A DNA stretch of 8,236 nucleotides from Hydrogenophilales bacterium RIFOXYD1_FULL_62_11 (GCA_001802655.1 MGZO01000122.1:214-8449); one strand, 5' to 3'; numbered from the stretch's first letter, positions 1 to 6,180 are shown. Program-made: numbers and translations. The notes: a model not told the origin generated them from the letters alone.

Positions 1-286
1 GGCGCAAAATCAGGGTGCCGTCGTCAGCGGCAAAACCGGCTTCGTCCAGCCAGCGAGCCAAGGCAGGCAAGCCATCGATCACAAACTCAGCGGCAATTTC
101 GGCGCGCGGCGCGCCGGCGCGTACCACCCCACCCTCGGCGCGGTCACCCAGCGCCAGCGCCAGGGCATCGATCAGGATGGATTTGCCTGCACCGGTCTCG
201 CCGGTAAGCACGGTCAAGCCCGGCGCGAAATCGAGTTCAACCGATTCGACCAGCAGGTAGTTGCGGATAGACAGATGCGACAGCAT
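1..286 (-). CDS. recN: DNA repair protein RecN, N-terminal part (runs off the left edge)
   Basis: RecN is an SMC-like ATPase that acts at double-strand breaks and helps RecA-dependent repair. The 95 visible codons begin at the ATG at 286 (MLSHLSIRNYLLVESVELDF) and carry the Walker A motif GETGAGKS at residues 29-36, followed by ILIDALALALGDRA, which is the RecN/SMC head signature. The coiled coil and the C-terminal ATPase half lie outside the window. The start is 14 bases after the nadK stop codon, so the two genes probably share a transcript. No good Shine-Dalgarno precedes the ATG, which may mean coupling to nadK translation. Family assignment is firm; a different SMC-type ATPase is unlikely given the opening residues and the nadK neighbour. 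Confidence 0.93.
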   Translation of the reverse strand, partial: MLSHLSIRNYLLVESVELDFAPGLTVLTGETGAGKSILIDALALALGDRAEGGVVRAGAPRAEIAAEFVIDGLPALARWLDEAGFAADDGTLILR

Positions 287-300
287 GAATCGGCTGCGCG

Positions 301-1173
301 TTAAAGCTTTTTGCCCCAATGCAGCTTTTGCCGCAGGGTGTCGTAGTAGCTGTAGGAATGCGGGTGCAACAGGGTGATCGGACGGTTGGCGCGGGTAATC
401 CAGACGTGGTCACCGCTTTGCAGGTCAAAATGATGCTGGCCGTCGAAATGCACCCGTGCGTCGTCGGCATAAGTCAAATGCAATTCGATGCGCGAATGGC
501 TACTGACCACGATCGGACGCGCAGACAGGGTATGCGGGCAGATCGGTACCAGCGCCACCGCCTCCAGCGTCGGGTGAACGATGGGGCCCCCTGCCGACAG
601 TGCATAGGCGGTCGTGCCGGTCGGCGTGGTGACCACCAGGCCGTCGGCACGCTGGCTGTAGACGAATTCGCTGTTGATGGAAATTTCCAGATCGATCAGT
701 CGGCCCGAACCGCCCTTACCCAGCACCACGTCGTTGAACGCCGTGGCCTCAAACACCTTTTCGCCGTCGCGACGCACCTGGCCGTTGAGCAGGATGCGCT
801 CTTCCGCCACGTACTGGCCGCTGAGGATTTCAGCGACGGCGTCGAACATGTCCTCAACCGTGATGTCGGTCAGAAAACCCAGCCGTCCCTGGTTGATGCC
901 GATCAGCGGCACGCCTTGCGGCGCCAGTTCGCGTGCGATCGACAGCATGGTGCCGTCACCACCCATCACCACCACCACATCGCTCTCGGTTGCCAGGTCA
1001 TGCAGACTACGCGTCGGGCAATTCTGAAGATTCAGTCGCTCGGCAGTCTGGCTGGCGAGCAGCACGGCATGGCCACGTGTCTGCAAAAACTCGGCCAGCG
1101 CGCACACTGAATCGTGCATTTCCGGGTTGTCGTATTTGCCGACGAGGCCGACAGTGTGAAAAGGAGTTTGCAT
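301..1173 (-). CDS. nadK: NAD kinase (ATP/polyphosphate-NAD kinase)
   Basis: This cytosolic enzyme phosphorylates NAD+ to NADP+ and is the only known route to NADP in most bacteria. The 290-residue protein has the usual family length. It shows the GGDGT motif at residues 71-75 with the catalytic Asp73, the ND pair at 147-148 that binds the adenosine side, and the glycine/threonine-rich segment DGLVVTTPTGTTAYALSAGG at 177-196. The start MQTPFHTVGLVGKYDNPEM fits the proteobacterial family. The ATG at 1173 has no Shine-Dalgarno: it is preceded by eight bases (CGCCCCCC) and then a perfect TATAAT, so the transcript may be nearly leaderless. recN follows after 14 bases, and hrcA is divergent. Enzyme identity is seen directly from the motifs; promoter use is inference. 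Confidence 0.97.
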   Translation of the reverse strand: MQTPFHTVGLVGKYDNPEMHDSVCALAEFLQTRGHAVLLASQTAERLNLQNCPTRSLHDLATESDVVVVMGGDGTMLSIARELAPQGVPLIGINQGRLGFLTDITVEDMFDAVAEILSGQYVAEERILLNGQVRRDGEKVFEATAFNDVVLGKGGSGRLIDLEISINSEFVYSQRADGLVVTTPTGTTAYALSAGGPIVHPTLEAVALVPICPHTLSARPIVVSSHSRIELHLTYADDARVHFDGQHHFDLQSGDHVWITRANRPITLLHPHSYSYYDTLRQKLHWGKKL

Positions 1174-1181
1174 GGGGGGCG

Positions 1182-1187
1182 ATTATA
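1182..1187 (-). promoter_or_regulatory. Perfect -10 box (TATAAT) just upstream of nadK
   Basis: On the minus strand a consensus TATAAT is followed by CGCCCCCC and then the nadK ATG. A start 6-7 bases after the box would place +1 one or two bases before the ATG, giving a leaderless or nearly leaderless mRNA. No matching -35 hexamer sits at 16-18 bases; the nearest TTGAAT is 14 bases away, inside the GATTCAAG repeat. The assignment therefore rests on the -10 match and the absence of a ribosome binding site. Confidence 0.5.
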
Positions 1188-1200
1188 AAGGCTGGAGCAA

Positions 1201-1236
1201 GATTCAAGATTCATGATTCAAGTTACAAGATTCAAG
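1201..1236. repeat. Three copies of GATTCAAG at exact 14-base spacing
   Basis: GATTCAAG occurs at 1201-1208, 1215-1222 and 1229-1236, each copy beginning 14 bases after the last. A degenerate GATTCA-like unit (GATTCATG) partly fills the first gap. The array lies between the nadK and hrcA promoters. It could be a slippage-prone microsatellite remnant or a set of phased binding sites; the sequence alone does not decide. Confidence 0.6.
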
Positions 1237-1284
1237 CAGGGCCGCAGCTTCATGGCAGATCATGCATTCCTTGCCTCTTGTAAC
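1222..1284. repeat. Nine-base inverted repeat in the nadK-hrcA intergenic region
   Basis: GTTACAAGA at 1222-1230 is the exact reverse complement of TCTTGTAAC at 1276-1284, with 45 bases between the arms. The right arm overlaps where a -35 element for hrcA would lie, and the left arm overlaps the last two GATTCAAG copies. It does not match CIRCE, the HrcA operator, which has TTAGCACTC arms separated by nine bases. It may be an operator or chance similarity to the nearby low-complexity repeat. Confidence 0.35.
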
Positions 1285-1298
1285 GTGTGTCTTGCCTC

Positions 1299-1304
1299 TA
1301 TAAT
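1299..1304 (+). promoter_or_regulatory. Perfect -10 box (TATAAT) just upstream of hrcA
   Basis: TATAAT at 1299-1304 is followed by only six bases (CGCCTC) and then the hrcA ATG at 1311. Transcription starting 6-7 bases after the box would begin at or next to the A of the ATG. A weak -35 candidate, TTGTAA at 1278-1283, gives a short 15-base spacer. CTTGCCTCT is repeated at 1270-1278 and 1291-1299, 21 bases apart, the second copy ending on the first base of the box. If this promoter is used, the GTG at 1287 that extends the frame cannot be the hrcA start. Confidence 0.55.
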
Positions 1305-1310
1305 CGCCTC

Positions 1311-2327
1311 ATGCTGAACGAGCGCGCTTCCATCCTGCTGAAAACCCTGATCGAACGCTATATCGTCGATGGCGAACCGGTCGGATCGCGCACCCTGTCG
1401 AAACACGCCGGGCTGGATTTATCCCCGGCCAGCATCCGCAACATCATGTCCGACCTCGAAGAAATGGGCTTCGTCGCCAGCCCGCATACCTCGGCCGGAC
1501 GGATTCCCACCCCGCGCGGCTACCGTTTCTTTGTCGACCGGCTGCTCACCATGCGGCCGCTGGCGCAGGTCGAAGTCAACCAGCTGGAACACAGCCTGGC
1601 GTCGTCCGACCCGCAGCACCTGATGACCGCAGCGTCCAGCCTGCTTTCCAACCTCAGCCAGTTTGCCGGGCTGGTGATGACGCCGCGCCGCAATCCGGCA
1701 TTTCGCCAGATCGAATTCATCAGCCTGTCCGAGAAGCGCATCCTGCTCATCATCGTCACCATGGAAGGCGAGGTCGAAAACCGCGTCATCCTCACCGAAC
1801 AGGCCGTCAGCGCTTCGGTGCTGACCGAGGCCGCCAACTACTTCAACCAGCATTTTTCCGGTCATCGCTTCGACCAGGTGCGCGCCAAGCTGCGCGACGA
1901 GCTCGGCCGCGTGCGCGACGACATCAACCGCCTGATGACCGCTGCGGTGGACGCGGGCAGTCAGGCGCACGGTGCCAGCCAGGAAAACGTGGTGGTATCG
2001 GGCAGCCGCAATCTGCTCAACGTCAACGAACTTTCCAGCAACATGGGCAACCTGCGCCGCCTGTTCGACGCTTTCGAGCAAAAAACCGGCCTGCTGCAGC
2101 TGCTCGACCAGTCGCGCAACGCTGCCGGCGTGCAAATCTTCATCGGTGGTGAGTCCGAGCTGCTGCCGCTCGACGAATGCAGCCTGGTCACCGCGCCCTA
2201 TTCCGTCGACGGCCAGGTGGTCGGCACGCTCGGTGTGGTCGGCCCCACCCGCATGGCTTACGAACGCGTAGTGCCGATTGTCGACATCACCGCCAAACTC
2301 CTGTCGAGCGCGCTTTCCCACCACTGA
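1311..2327 (+). CDS. hrcA: Heat-inducible transcription repressor HrcA
   Basis: HrcA represses groESL and often the dnaK operon by binding the CIRCE inverted repeat, and needs GroEL for activity. The 338-residue product has the usual family length. Residues 1 to about 75 form the winged-helix DNA-binding region, ending in the signature PHTSAGRIPTPRGYRFFVD from residue 58. The middle and end form the GAF-like and dimerization parts, closing with the conserved GPTRMAY at 311-317. The frame opens further upstream to a GTG at 1287, but homologues begin MLNERA, so the ATG at 1311 is chosen. That ATG has no Shine-Dalgarno and sits six bases after a TATAAT. hemH overlaps its stop codon by one base. 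No CIRCE is visible in the window, so autoregulation is not shown. Confidence 0.97.
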   Translation: MLNERASILLKTLIERYIVDGEPVGSRTLSKHAGLDLSPASIRNIMSDLEEMGFVASPHTSAGRIPTPRGYRFFVDRLLTMRPLAQVEVNQLEHSLASSDPQHLMTAASSLLSNLSQFAGLVMTPRRNPAFRQIEFISLSEKRILLIIVTMEGEVENRVILTEQAVSASVLTEAANYFNQHFSGHRFDQVRAKLRDELGRVRDDINRLMTAAVDAGSQAHGASQENVVVSGSRNLLNVNELSSNMGNLRRLFDAFEQKTGLLQLLDQSRNAAGVQIFIGGESELLPLDECSLVTAPYSVDGQVVGTLGVVGPTRMAYERVVPIVDITAKLLSSALSHH

Positions 2328-3430
2328 TGAAATACCTTAAAGAACCCGATTACGTCCATGGCCAGCAAGCCCGCACCGGCATCCTGCTGGTCAATCTGGG
2401 CACGCCGGCAGCGCCCACCGCGCAGGCGTTGCGGCCTTATCTGAAAGAGTTTCTATCCGACCCGCGCGTGGTCGAAATCCCGCGCCTGGTGTGGTGGCTG
2501 ATCCTGAACGGCATCATCCTCAACACCCGGCCGAAAAAATCGGCCGAAAAATATGCCTCGATCTGGACTGCAGACGGCTCGCCGCTACGCGTCCACACCG
2601 AAAAACAGGCCAAACTGCTGCAAGGCTGGCTGGGTGAAAAAATCACCAGTCCGCTCAAGGTCGAATACGCCATGCGCTACGGTCAACCGTCGATCCCCGC
2701 GACCCTGGCGCGGATGAAAGCCGAAGGCTGCGACCGCATCCTGATCCTGCCGGCCTACCCGCAATACGCCGCATCCAGCACCGGAACCGCTTTCGACATG
2801 GCGTTTGCCTGGCTGCAAAAAGTCCGCAACCAGCCCGCGCTGCGCACGCTCAAGCATTATCACGATCATCCCGGCTACATCGCCGCGCTGGCCAGCAACA
2901 TCCGCGACAACTGGCAGAAAAATGGCCGCCCCGACGTGCTCGTGATGAGTTTTCACGGCGTCCCCCGTTACACGCTAGACAAGGGCGACCCCTACCACTG
3001 CGAATGCCAGAAAACTGGCCGCCTGCTGGCTGAAGCACTTGGACTGGAAGCGCACCAATTCCGCCTCACGTTTCAATCCCGCTTCGGCCGTGCGGAATGG
3101 ATCCAGCCCTACACCGACAAGACCCTGGAAGCACTCGGTAAAGAAGGCATCGACCGGGTGGATGTGGTTGCGCCCGGCTTCACCTCGGACTGCCTGGAAA
3201 CCTTGGAAGAACTGGCCATGGAAGGCCGCGAAACGTTTATAAAAGCGGGCGGCAAGGAATTCCGCTACATCCCCGCGCTCAACGAACACCCACAATGGAT
3301 CGCCGCGCTCGGACAGATCGCGCTGGAAAATCTGGGTGGCTGGGTCAGTCTGGAGGGGGAGCGCAATGCCGATGAGGCCGACCGGCAAGCCAGCAGAAAC
3401 CGGGCGTTAAGCCTCGGCGCACGCAACTAG
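2327..3430 (+). CDS. hemH: Ferrochelatase
   Basis: Ferrochelatase inserts Fe2+ into protoporphyrin IX, the last step of protoheme synthesis. The 367-residue protein begins MKYLKEPDYV and continues with the family opening TGILLVNLGTP at residues 17-27. The active-site signature VLVMSFHGVPRYTLDKGDPY carries the catalytic His210, and PGFTSDCLETLEE at 283-295 supplies the conserved acidic residue Glu291. No C-terminal membrane anchor or clear Fe-S cysteine set is visible; the tail after about residue 340 is hydrophilic. The frame is open upstream inside hrcA, but the ATG at 2327 forms TGATG with the hrcA stop. There is no separate Shine-Dalgarno, so translation is probably coupled to hrcA. It meets orn tail to tail. 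Confidence 0.97.
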   Translation: MKYLKEPDYVHGQQARTGILLVNLGTPAAPTAQALRPYLKEFLSDPRVVEIPRLVWWLILNGIILNTRPKKSAEKYASIWTADGSPLRVHTEKQAKLLQGWLGEKITSPLKVEYAMRYGQPSIPATLARMKAEGCDRILILPAYPQYAASSTGTAFDMAFAWLQKVRNQPALRTLKHYHDHPGYIAALASNIRDNWQKNGRPDVLVMSFHGVPRYTLDKGDPYHCECQKTGRLLAEALGLEAHQFRLTFQSRFGRAEWIQPYTDKTLEALGKEGIDRVDVVAPGFTSDCLETLEELAMEGRETFIKAGGKEFRYIPALNEHPQWIAALGQIALENLGGWVSLEGERNADEADRQASRNRALSLGARN

Positions 3431-3450
3431 GCTTCAAGCGTTATTTGAGC

Positions 3451-3474
3451 GGCCCCGGGTTACGGCCTCCGGGG
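3451..3474. terminator. GC-rich hairpin between the hemH and orn ends
   Basis: CCCCGG at 3453-3458 pairs with CCGGGG at 3469-3474 around a ten-base loop, in the 58-base gap between two convergent genes. The position suits a bidirectional terminator, but no U-tract follows on either strand, so intrinsic termination is uncertain. Confidence 0.3.
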
Positions 3475-3488
3475 ACGAATCTCACGCT

Positions 3489-4037
3489 TTATTCGGTGCG
3501 AATAAAGTGTTCGCGGTAATACTTCATCTCGTCGATCGATTCATAAATATCAGCCAGCGCCTCATGCTTGCTGCCTTTCTTGAACGCTTCGGCCAACCCC
3601 GGACGCCAGCGCTTGGCCAACTCCTTCAAGGTGCTGACATCGAGGTTGCGGTAATGAAAGAACGCTTCCAGCTGCGGCATGTAGCGCGCCATGAAACGTC
3701 GATCCTGACAAATCGAGTTGCCACACATCGGTGAGGTTCGGGCGTCAATGTGCTGTTTGACGAATTCCAGCATCTGCGCTTCGGCTGCGGCCTCATCCAG
3801 CTGCGAGGCCTTGACGCGATCAATCAGCCCGGATTTTCCGTGAGTGCCCTTGTTCCAATTGTCCATGGCGTTCATCACTTCGTCGGACTGATGCACCACC
3901 AGCACCGGGCCTTCAGCCACCGTATTGAGGTTGGCATCGGTGACCACGATGGCCAGTTCGATGATGCGGTCGGTATCGGGCGACAGGCCGGTCATTTCCA
4001 TGTCCAGCCAGAGTAAGTGTGTGGGGTTGAGCGCCAT
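3489..4037 (-). CDS. orn: Oligoribonuclease (DEDDh 3'-5' exoribonuclease)
   Basis: Orn degrades the shortest RNAs, two to a few nucleotides long, to mononucleotides, and clears pGpG from c-di-GMP breakdown. The 182-residue product matches the usual length of about 180. The DEDDh residues are visible: Asp12 and Glu14 in LWLDMEMTGL, Asp112 in ICQDRRFM, and His158 with Asp163 in KKGSKHEALADI. The frame extends 47 codons further upstream, but the ATG at 4037 matches the family start (MALNPTHLLWLDMEMTGL). It has a good Shine-Dalgarno, GAGGAA at 4044-4049 on the minus strand, six bases away. It is divergent from the cytochrome gene and convergent with hemH. Confidence 0.97.
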   Translation of the reverse strand: MALNPTHLLWLDMEMTGLSPDTDRIIELAIVVTDANLNTVAEGPVLVVHQSDEVMNAMDNWNKGTHGKSGLIDRVKASQLDEAAAEAQMLEFVKQHIDARTSPMCGNSICQDRRFMARYMPQLEAFFHYRNLDVSTLKELAKRWRPGLAEAFKKGSKHEALADIYESIDEMKYYREHFIRTE

Positions 4038-4116
4038 CAGGAGTTCCTCGATTGAATTAGGGCATTTTCGCATAGACCCTGCGCAAAACGGGGTGGCAGA
4101 AGCGAACGCTTGCCGC

Positions 4117-4122
4117 CATAAT
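4117..4122 (+). promoter_or_regulatory. Possible -10 box (CATAAT) for the cytochrome gene
   Basis: CATAAT lies 28 bases upstream of the cytochrome ATG, inside the orn/cytochrome divergent gap. At 17 bases upstream only TGGCAG is found, a poor -35. A start near 4129 would leave a short leader containing the GGAG ribosome binding site at 4140-4143. Tentative. Confidence 0.25.
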
Positions 4123-4150
4123 CCAGCCATACCCAAACTGGAGTTCCGCC

Positions 4151-4459
4151 ATGAAAACCCTGATGGTCTTATTCGCAACAGCCATGCTGTCCACGGCGAT
4201 CCACGCCGCGCCGGTGACCAAGGGCGATCCCAAGGTCGGCAAGACCCTGCACGACAAATCCTGCACCAGTTGCCACGTCAGCATGTTTGGTGGCGACGGC
4301 AGCAAGATTTACACGCGAAACGACCGCAAGACCCAAAGCCTGTCGCAGCTGGCTGCGCGGGTGTCCGGCTGCAATGCCAACTCAGGCGCAGGCTGGTTCC
4401 CCGAAGACGAGGCGCACGTAGCCGCCTATCTGAACCAGCAGTACTACAAATTCAAGTAA
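4151..4459 (+). CDS. Small exported monoheme cytochrome c
   Basis: The 102-residue protein begins with a Sec-type signal peptide (MKTLMVLFATAMLSTAIHA, likely cut after residue 19), so it is periplasmic. One c-type heme site, CTSCH at residues 38-42, gives the two thioether cysteines and the proximal His42. The mature part is only about 83 residues. No methionine lies in the C-terminal half, where class I cytochromes have their distal ligand; the only mature Met is Met45, three residues after the CXXCH. Cys74, Asn75 and Asn77 in RVSGCNANSG are candidates for a distal ligand or a high-spin site. The end AAYLNQQYYKFK recalls small proteobacterial cytochromes of unassigned role. The start has GGAG seven bases upstream. 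It is divergent from orn, with PCD following after 40 bases. Electron partners cannot be told from here. Confidence 0.88.
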   Translation: MKTLMVLFATAMLSTAIHAAPVTKGDPKVGKTLHDKSCTSCHVSMFGGDGSKIYTRNDRKTQSLSQLAARVSGCNANSGAGWFPEDEAHVAAYLNQQYYKFK

Positions 4460-4499
4460 AACCCGCCCAAACCACGGCCACCCCATACAAGGAACCGCC

Positions 4500-4841
4500 A
4501 TGACCACCATCGTTGAAGAACTCGTCCGCAAAAAATGCGCGCCCTGCGAGGGCGGCGTCGCTGCAATGACCGATGCGCAGATTGCGCCGATGCTGAAAGG
4601 CCTGGTCGGCTGGCAGCGCGACGGTCTCAAGATCGTCAAGGAATACACATTCAAGGATCACTATCAGGCGCAGGCATTTACCAACGCCGTGATGTGGGTG
4701 TCGCACCGTGAAGATCACCACCCCTACCTCCTCGTGGGTTACAACACCGTCAAGGTCGAGTTCTGGACCCACGCGATTGGCGGCCTGTCGGAAAACGATT
4801 TCATCTGCGCGGCCAAGGTCGACAGCCTGCTTGAGCTTTGA
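4500..4841 (+). CDS. Pterin-4a-carbinolamine dehydratase (PCD/PhhB family)
   Basis: PCD dehydrates 4a-hydroxytetrahydrobiopterin, recycling the pterin cofactor of aromatic amino acid hydroxylases. The 113-residue product carries the active-site pattern: EDHHP at residues 71-75 with His73 and His74, Tyr81, Trp89, His91 and Asp100. The N-terminus has the KKCAPCEGG segment (Cys13, Cys16) seen in many bacterial members. AAGGA at 4489-4493 serves as Shine-Dalgarno. No phenylalanine hydroxylase gene is in the window, so the pterin substrate is unknown. Some bacterial PCD-like proteins in this situation are proposed to act on other pterins or in molybdopterin metabolism. It lies between the cytochrome gene and the CZB gene, all in the same direction. 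Fold and active site are clear; physiological role is not. Confidence 0.93.
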   Translation: MTTIVEELVRKKCAPCEGGVAAMTDAQIAPMLKGLVGWQRDGLKIVKEYTFKDHYQAQAFTNAVMWVSHREDHHPYLLVGYNTVKVEFWTHAIGGLSENDFICAAKVDSLLEL

Positions 4842-4910
4842 AATTCAAGTTAATCGCCATTTCATCCGTTTAGCCCCCCGTTATTTTCCAAAGTAAAGAT
4901 CGGATCAAAC

Positions 4911-5285
4911 ATGGACTGGATGGAAGTGATTGGCGCCCACGTCATGTGGAAACAGCGCCTCATCGGATTGTTGGCAGGTAGCAACACGGAAGCACTCGAC
5001 CCTGCAGCAATCAGGCTGGACAATCGTTGTGCCCTGGGAAAATGGATCTACGGCGACGGCGCATCCATGTCCCAGTTACCCAAATATGATGAAGTCCGCG
5101 AATTGCACGCCCAGTTTCATCAGTTTGCCGCGGATATTGTCGATCTGCACCTAGCCGGAAACGCTGCCGATGCCGAAAAACTGCTGCTGGGCGACTACTC
5201 TCGACTGTCCGAGAAGCTCAAGCACCGCATTACCGGTCTGTCCCAACAGGTCAAATCGGCTTCCAACGGAATTCCACCATTCTGA
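4911..5285 (+). CDS. Stand-alone CZB (chemoreceptor zinc-binding) domain protein
   Basis: The 124-residue protein is a single CZB domain, normally a module at the end of chemoreceptors or diguanylate cyclases that binds zinc and can sense zinc or hypochlorite. The 3His/1Cys ligands appear in order: His10 in GAHVMWKQRL, Cys40 in LDNRCALGKWIYGDG, and His66 and His70 in ELHAQFHQF. No receptor, HAMP, GGDEF or transmembrane segment is attached, and no signal peptide is seen, so it should be cytosolic. The ATG at 4911 has only a weak CGGA-type ribosome site. Its last codons overlap the likely start of rsgA. It probably gives zinc- or redox-dependent input to a partner encoded elsewhere; that is inference. 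An alternative is a simple zinc-binding buffer. Confidence 0.85.
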   Translation: MDWMEVIGAHVMWKQRLIGLLAGSNTEALDPAAIRLDNRCALGKWIYGDGASMSQLPKYDEVRELHAQFHQFAADIVDLHLAGNAADAEKLLLGDYSRLSEKLKHRITGLSQQVKSASNGIPPF

Positions 5286-6160
5286 ACCCGCTAACCGGTC
5301 AGGTCGTCGCCGCCTTCAGCCGCCGCTTCATCGTCGCAACCGCTGACGGCCTGCTGCCCTGCCAGGTAAAAGGCCGTCACCTGCGCGTAGTGTGCGGCGA
5401 CCACGTCGAAATCCAGCATGACGGCGATAGCGGAGTCATCAAGGCAGTATTGCCGCGCGCCAACCTGCTTTACCGCTCCGACGCGTTCAAAACCAAAGCC
5501 ATCGCCGCCAACGTCACCCAGCTTGCCGTGGTGGTCGCGCCTCGCCCCAGTTTTTCAATGGAACTGGTACAGCGCTGCATCCTCGCCGCCGAAGATCAGG
5601 GCATCTCCAGCCTGCTCATCCTCAACAAGACCGACCTGCCGGAAACACCCCGCGCGCTGGAACGGCTGCAACTGCTCACCCAAATCGGCTATCCGCTGGT
5701 CAGCCTGTCGGCACTGAACGACATTGCGCCCTTGCTTCCGGCGCTGCACGGCCACACCACGCTGTTGATCGGGCAATCCGGGATGGGTAAATCGACGCTC
5801 ATCAATGCGCTGTTTCCCGATGCCGATGTACTGACCGCCGACTATTCCGAAGCACTCGACAGCGGTCGCCACACCACCACCCACACCCGCCTGCACCGGC
5901 TGGACGCCGACACGGCCGTGGTCGACTCACCCGGCCTGCAGGAATTCGCCCTGCAACACCTGGATGCCAACGCGCTGGCCTATGCCTTCGTCGAGTTTCG
6001 CCCGTTTCTGGGACACTGCCGCTTCCGCGACTGCATCCATGAAACCGAACCCGGCTGCCGGCTGCAGGAAGCCGCCGCCGCAGGCGAAATCGAGCCCAAG
6101 CGGCTATTGCTGTTTCAAACCCTTAGACGCCTGCAAAAAAACGCTGCACAACGCCTATAA
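5279..6160 (+). CDS. rsgA: Ribosome small-subunit-dependent GTPase RsgA, non-ATG start
   Basis: RsgA is a circularly permuted GTPase that checks late 30S assembly and releases RbfA. Counted from ATT 5279 the protein has 293 residues. An N-terminal OB-fold (TGQVVAAFSRRFIV onward) is followed by G4 NKTD at 116-119, G1 GQSGMGKST at 165-173, switch DSGRHTTTHT at 194-203, G3 DSPG at 216-219, and a zinc knuckle with Cys247, Cys252, His254 and Cys260. The frame is open from 5093 but contains no ATG, GTG or TTG before GTG 5390, which would delete the first OB-fold strands. Homology therefore points to ATT 5279 or CTG 5282, with GGA at 5268-5270 as ribosome site. ATTCTGA overlaps the CZB stop codon, suggesting coupling. 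Family call is firm; the exact start is inferred. Confidence 0.93.
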   Translation: MLNPLTGQVVAAFSRRFIVATADGLLPCQVKGRHLRVVCGDHVEIQHDGDSGVIKAVLPRANLLYRSDAFKTKAIAANVTQLAVVVAPRPSFSMELVQRCILAAEDQGISSLLILNKTDLPETPRALERLQLLTQIGYPLVSLSALNDIAPLLPALHGHTTLLIGQSGMGKSTLINALFPDADVLTADYSEALDSGRHTTTHTRLHRLDADTAVVDSPGLQEFALQHLDANALAYAFVEFRPFLGHCRFRDCIHETEPGCRLQEAAAAGEIEPKRLLLFQTLRRLQKNAAQRL

Positions 6161-6180
6161 ATAGGGCTCGAATTTCATGC

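Noticed and set aside
319..1110. Long rightward open frame of 263 codons opposite nadK
   Set aside because: It lies antisense to a clear NAD kinase, is rich in His, Arg and Gln in a way typical of antisense GC-rich codons, and shows no domain.
1222..1284. Inverted repeat considered as a CIRCE element
   Set aside because: The arms are GTTACAAGA/TCTTGTAAC with a 45-base gap; CIRCE is TTAGCACTC with a nine-base gap.
1287..1310. GTG start extending HrcA by eight residues
   Set aside because: Homologues begin at MLNERA, and the extension contains the TATAAT box, so it would lie upstream of the likely transcription start.
1419..2324. Long leftward open frame of 301 codons opposite hrcA
   Set aside because: It is a shadow of the hrcA coding frame in GC-rich DNA; the His/Val/Ala-rich translation matches no family I know.
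3451..3474. Hairpin considered as a clear intrinsic terminator
   Set aside because: The stem is good, but neither side has a U-tract, so it is listed only as a weak candidate.
4448..4850. AAATTCAAGT repeated at 4448-4457 and 4841-4850, at the ends of the cytochrome and PCD genes
   Set aside because: Only ten bases, AT-rich, and one copy is largely coding (the FK end of the cytochrome); no attachment site or mobile gene lies between.
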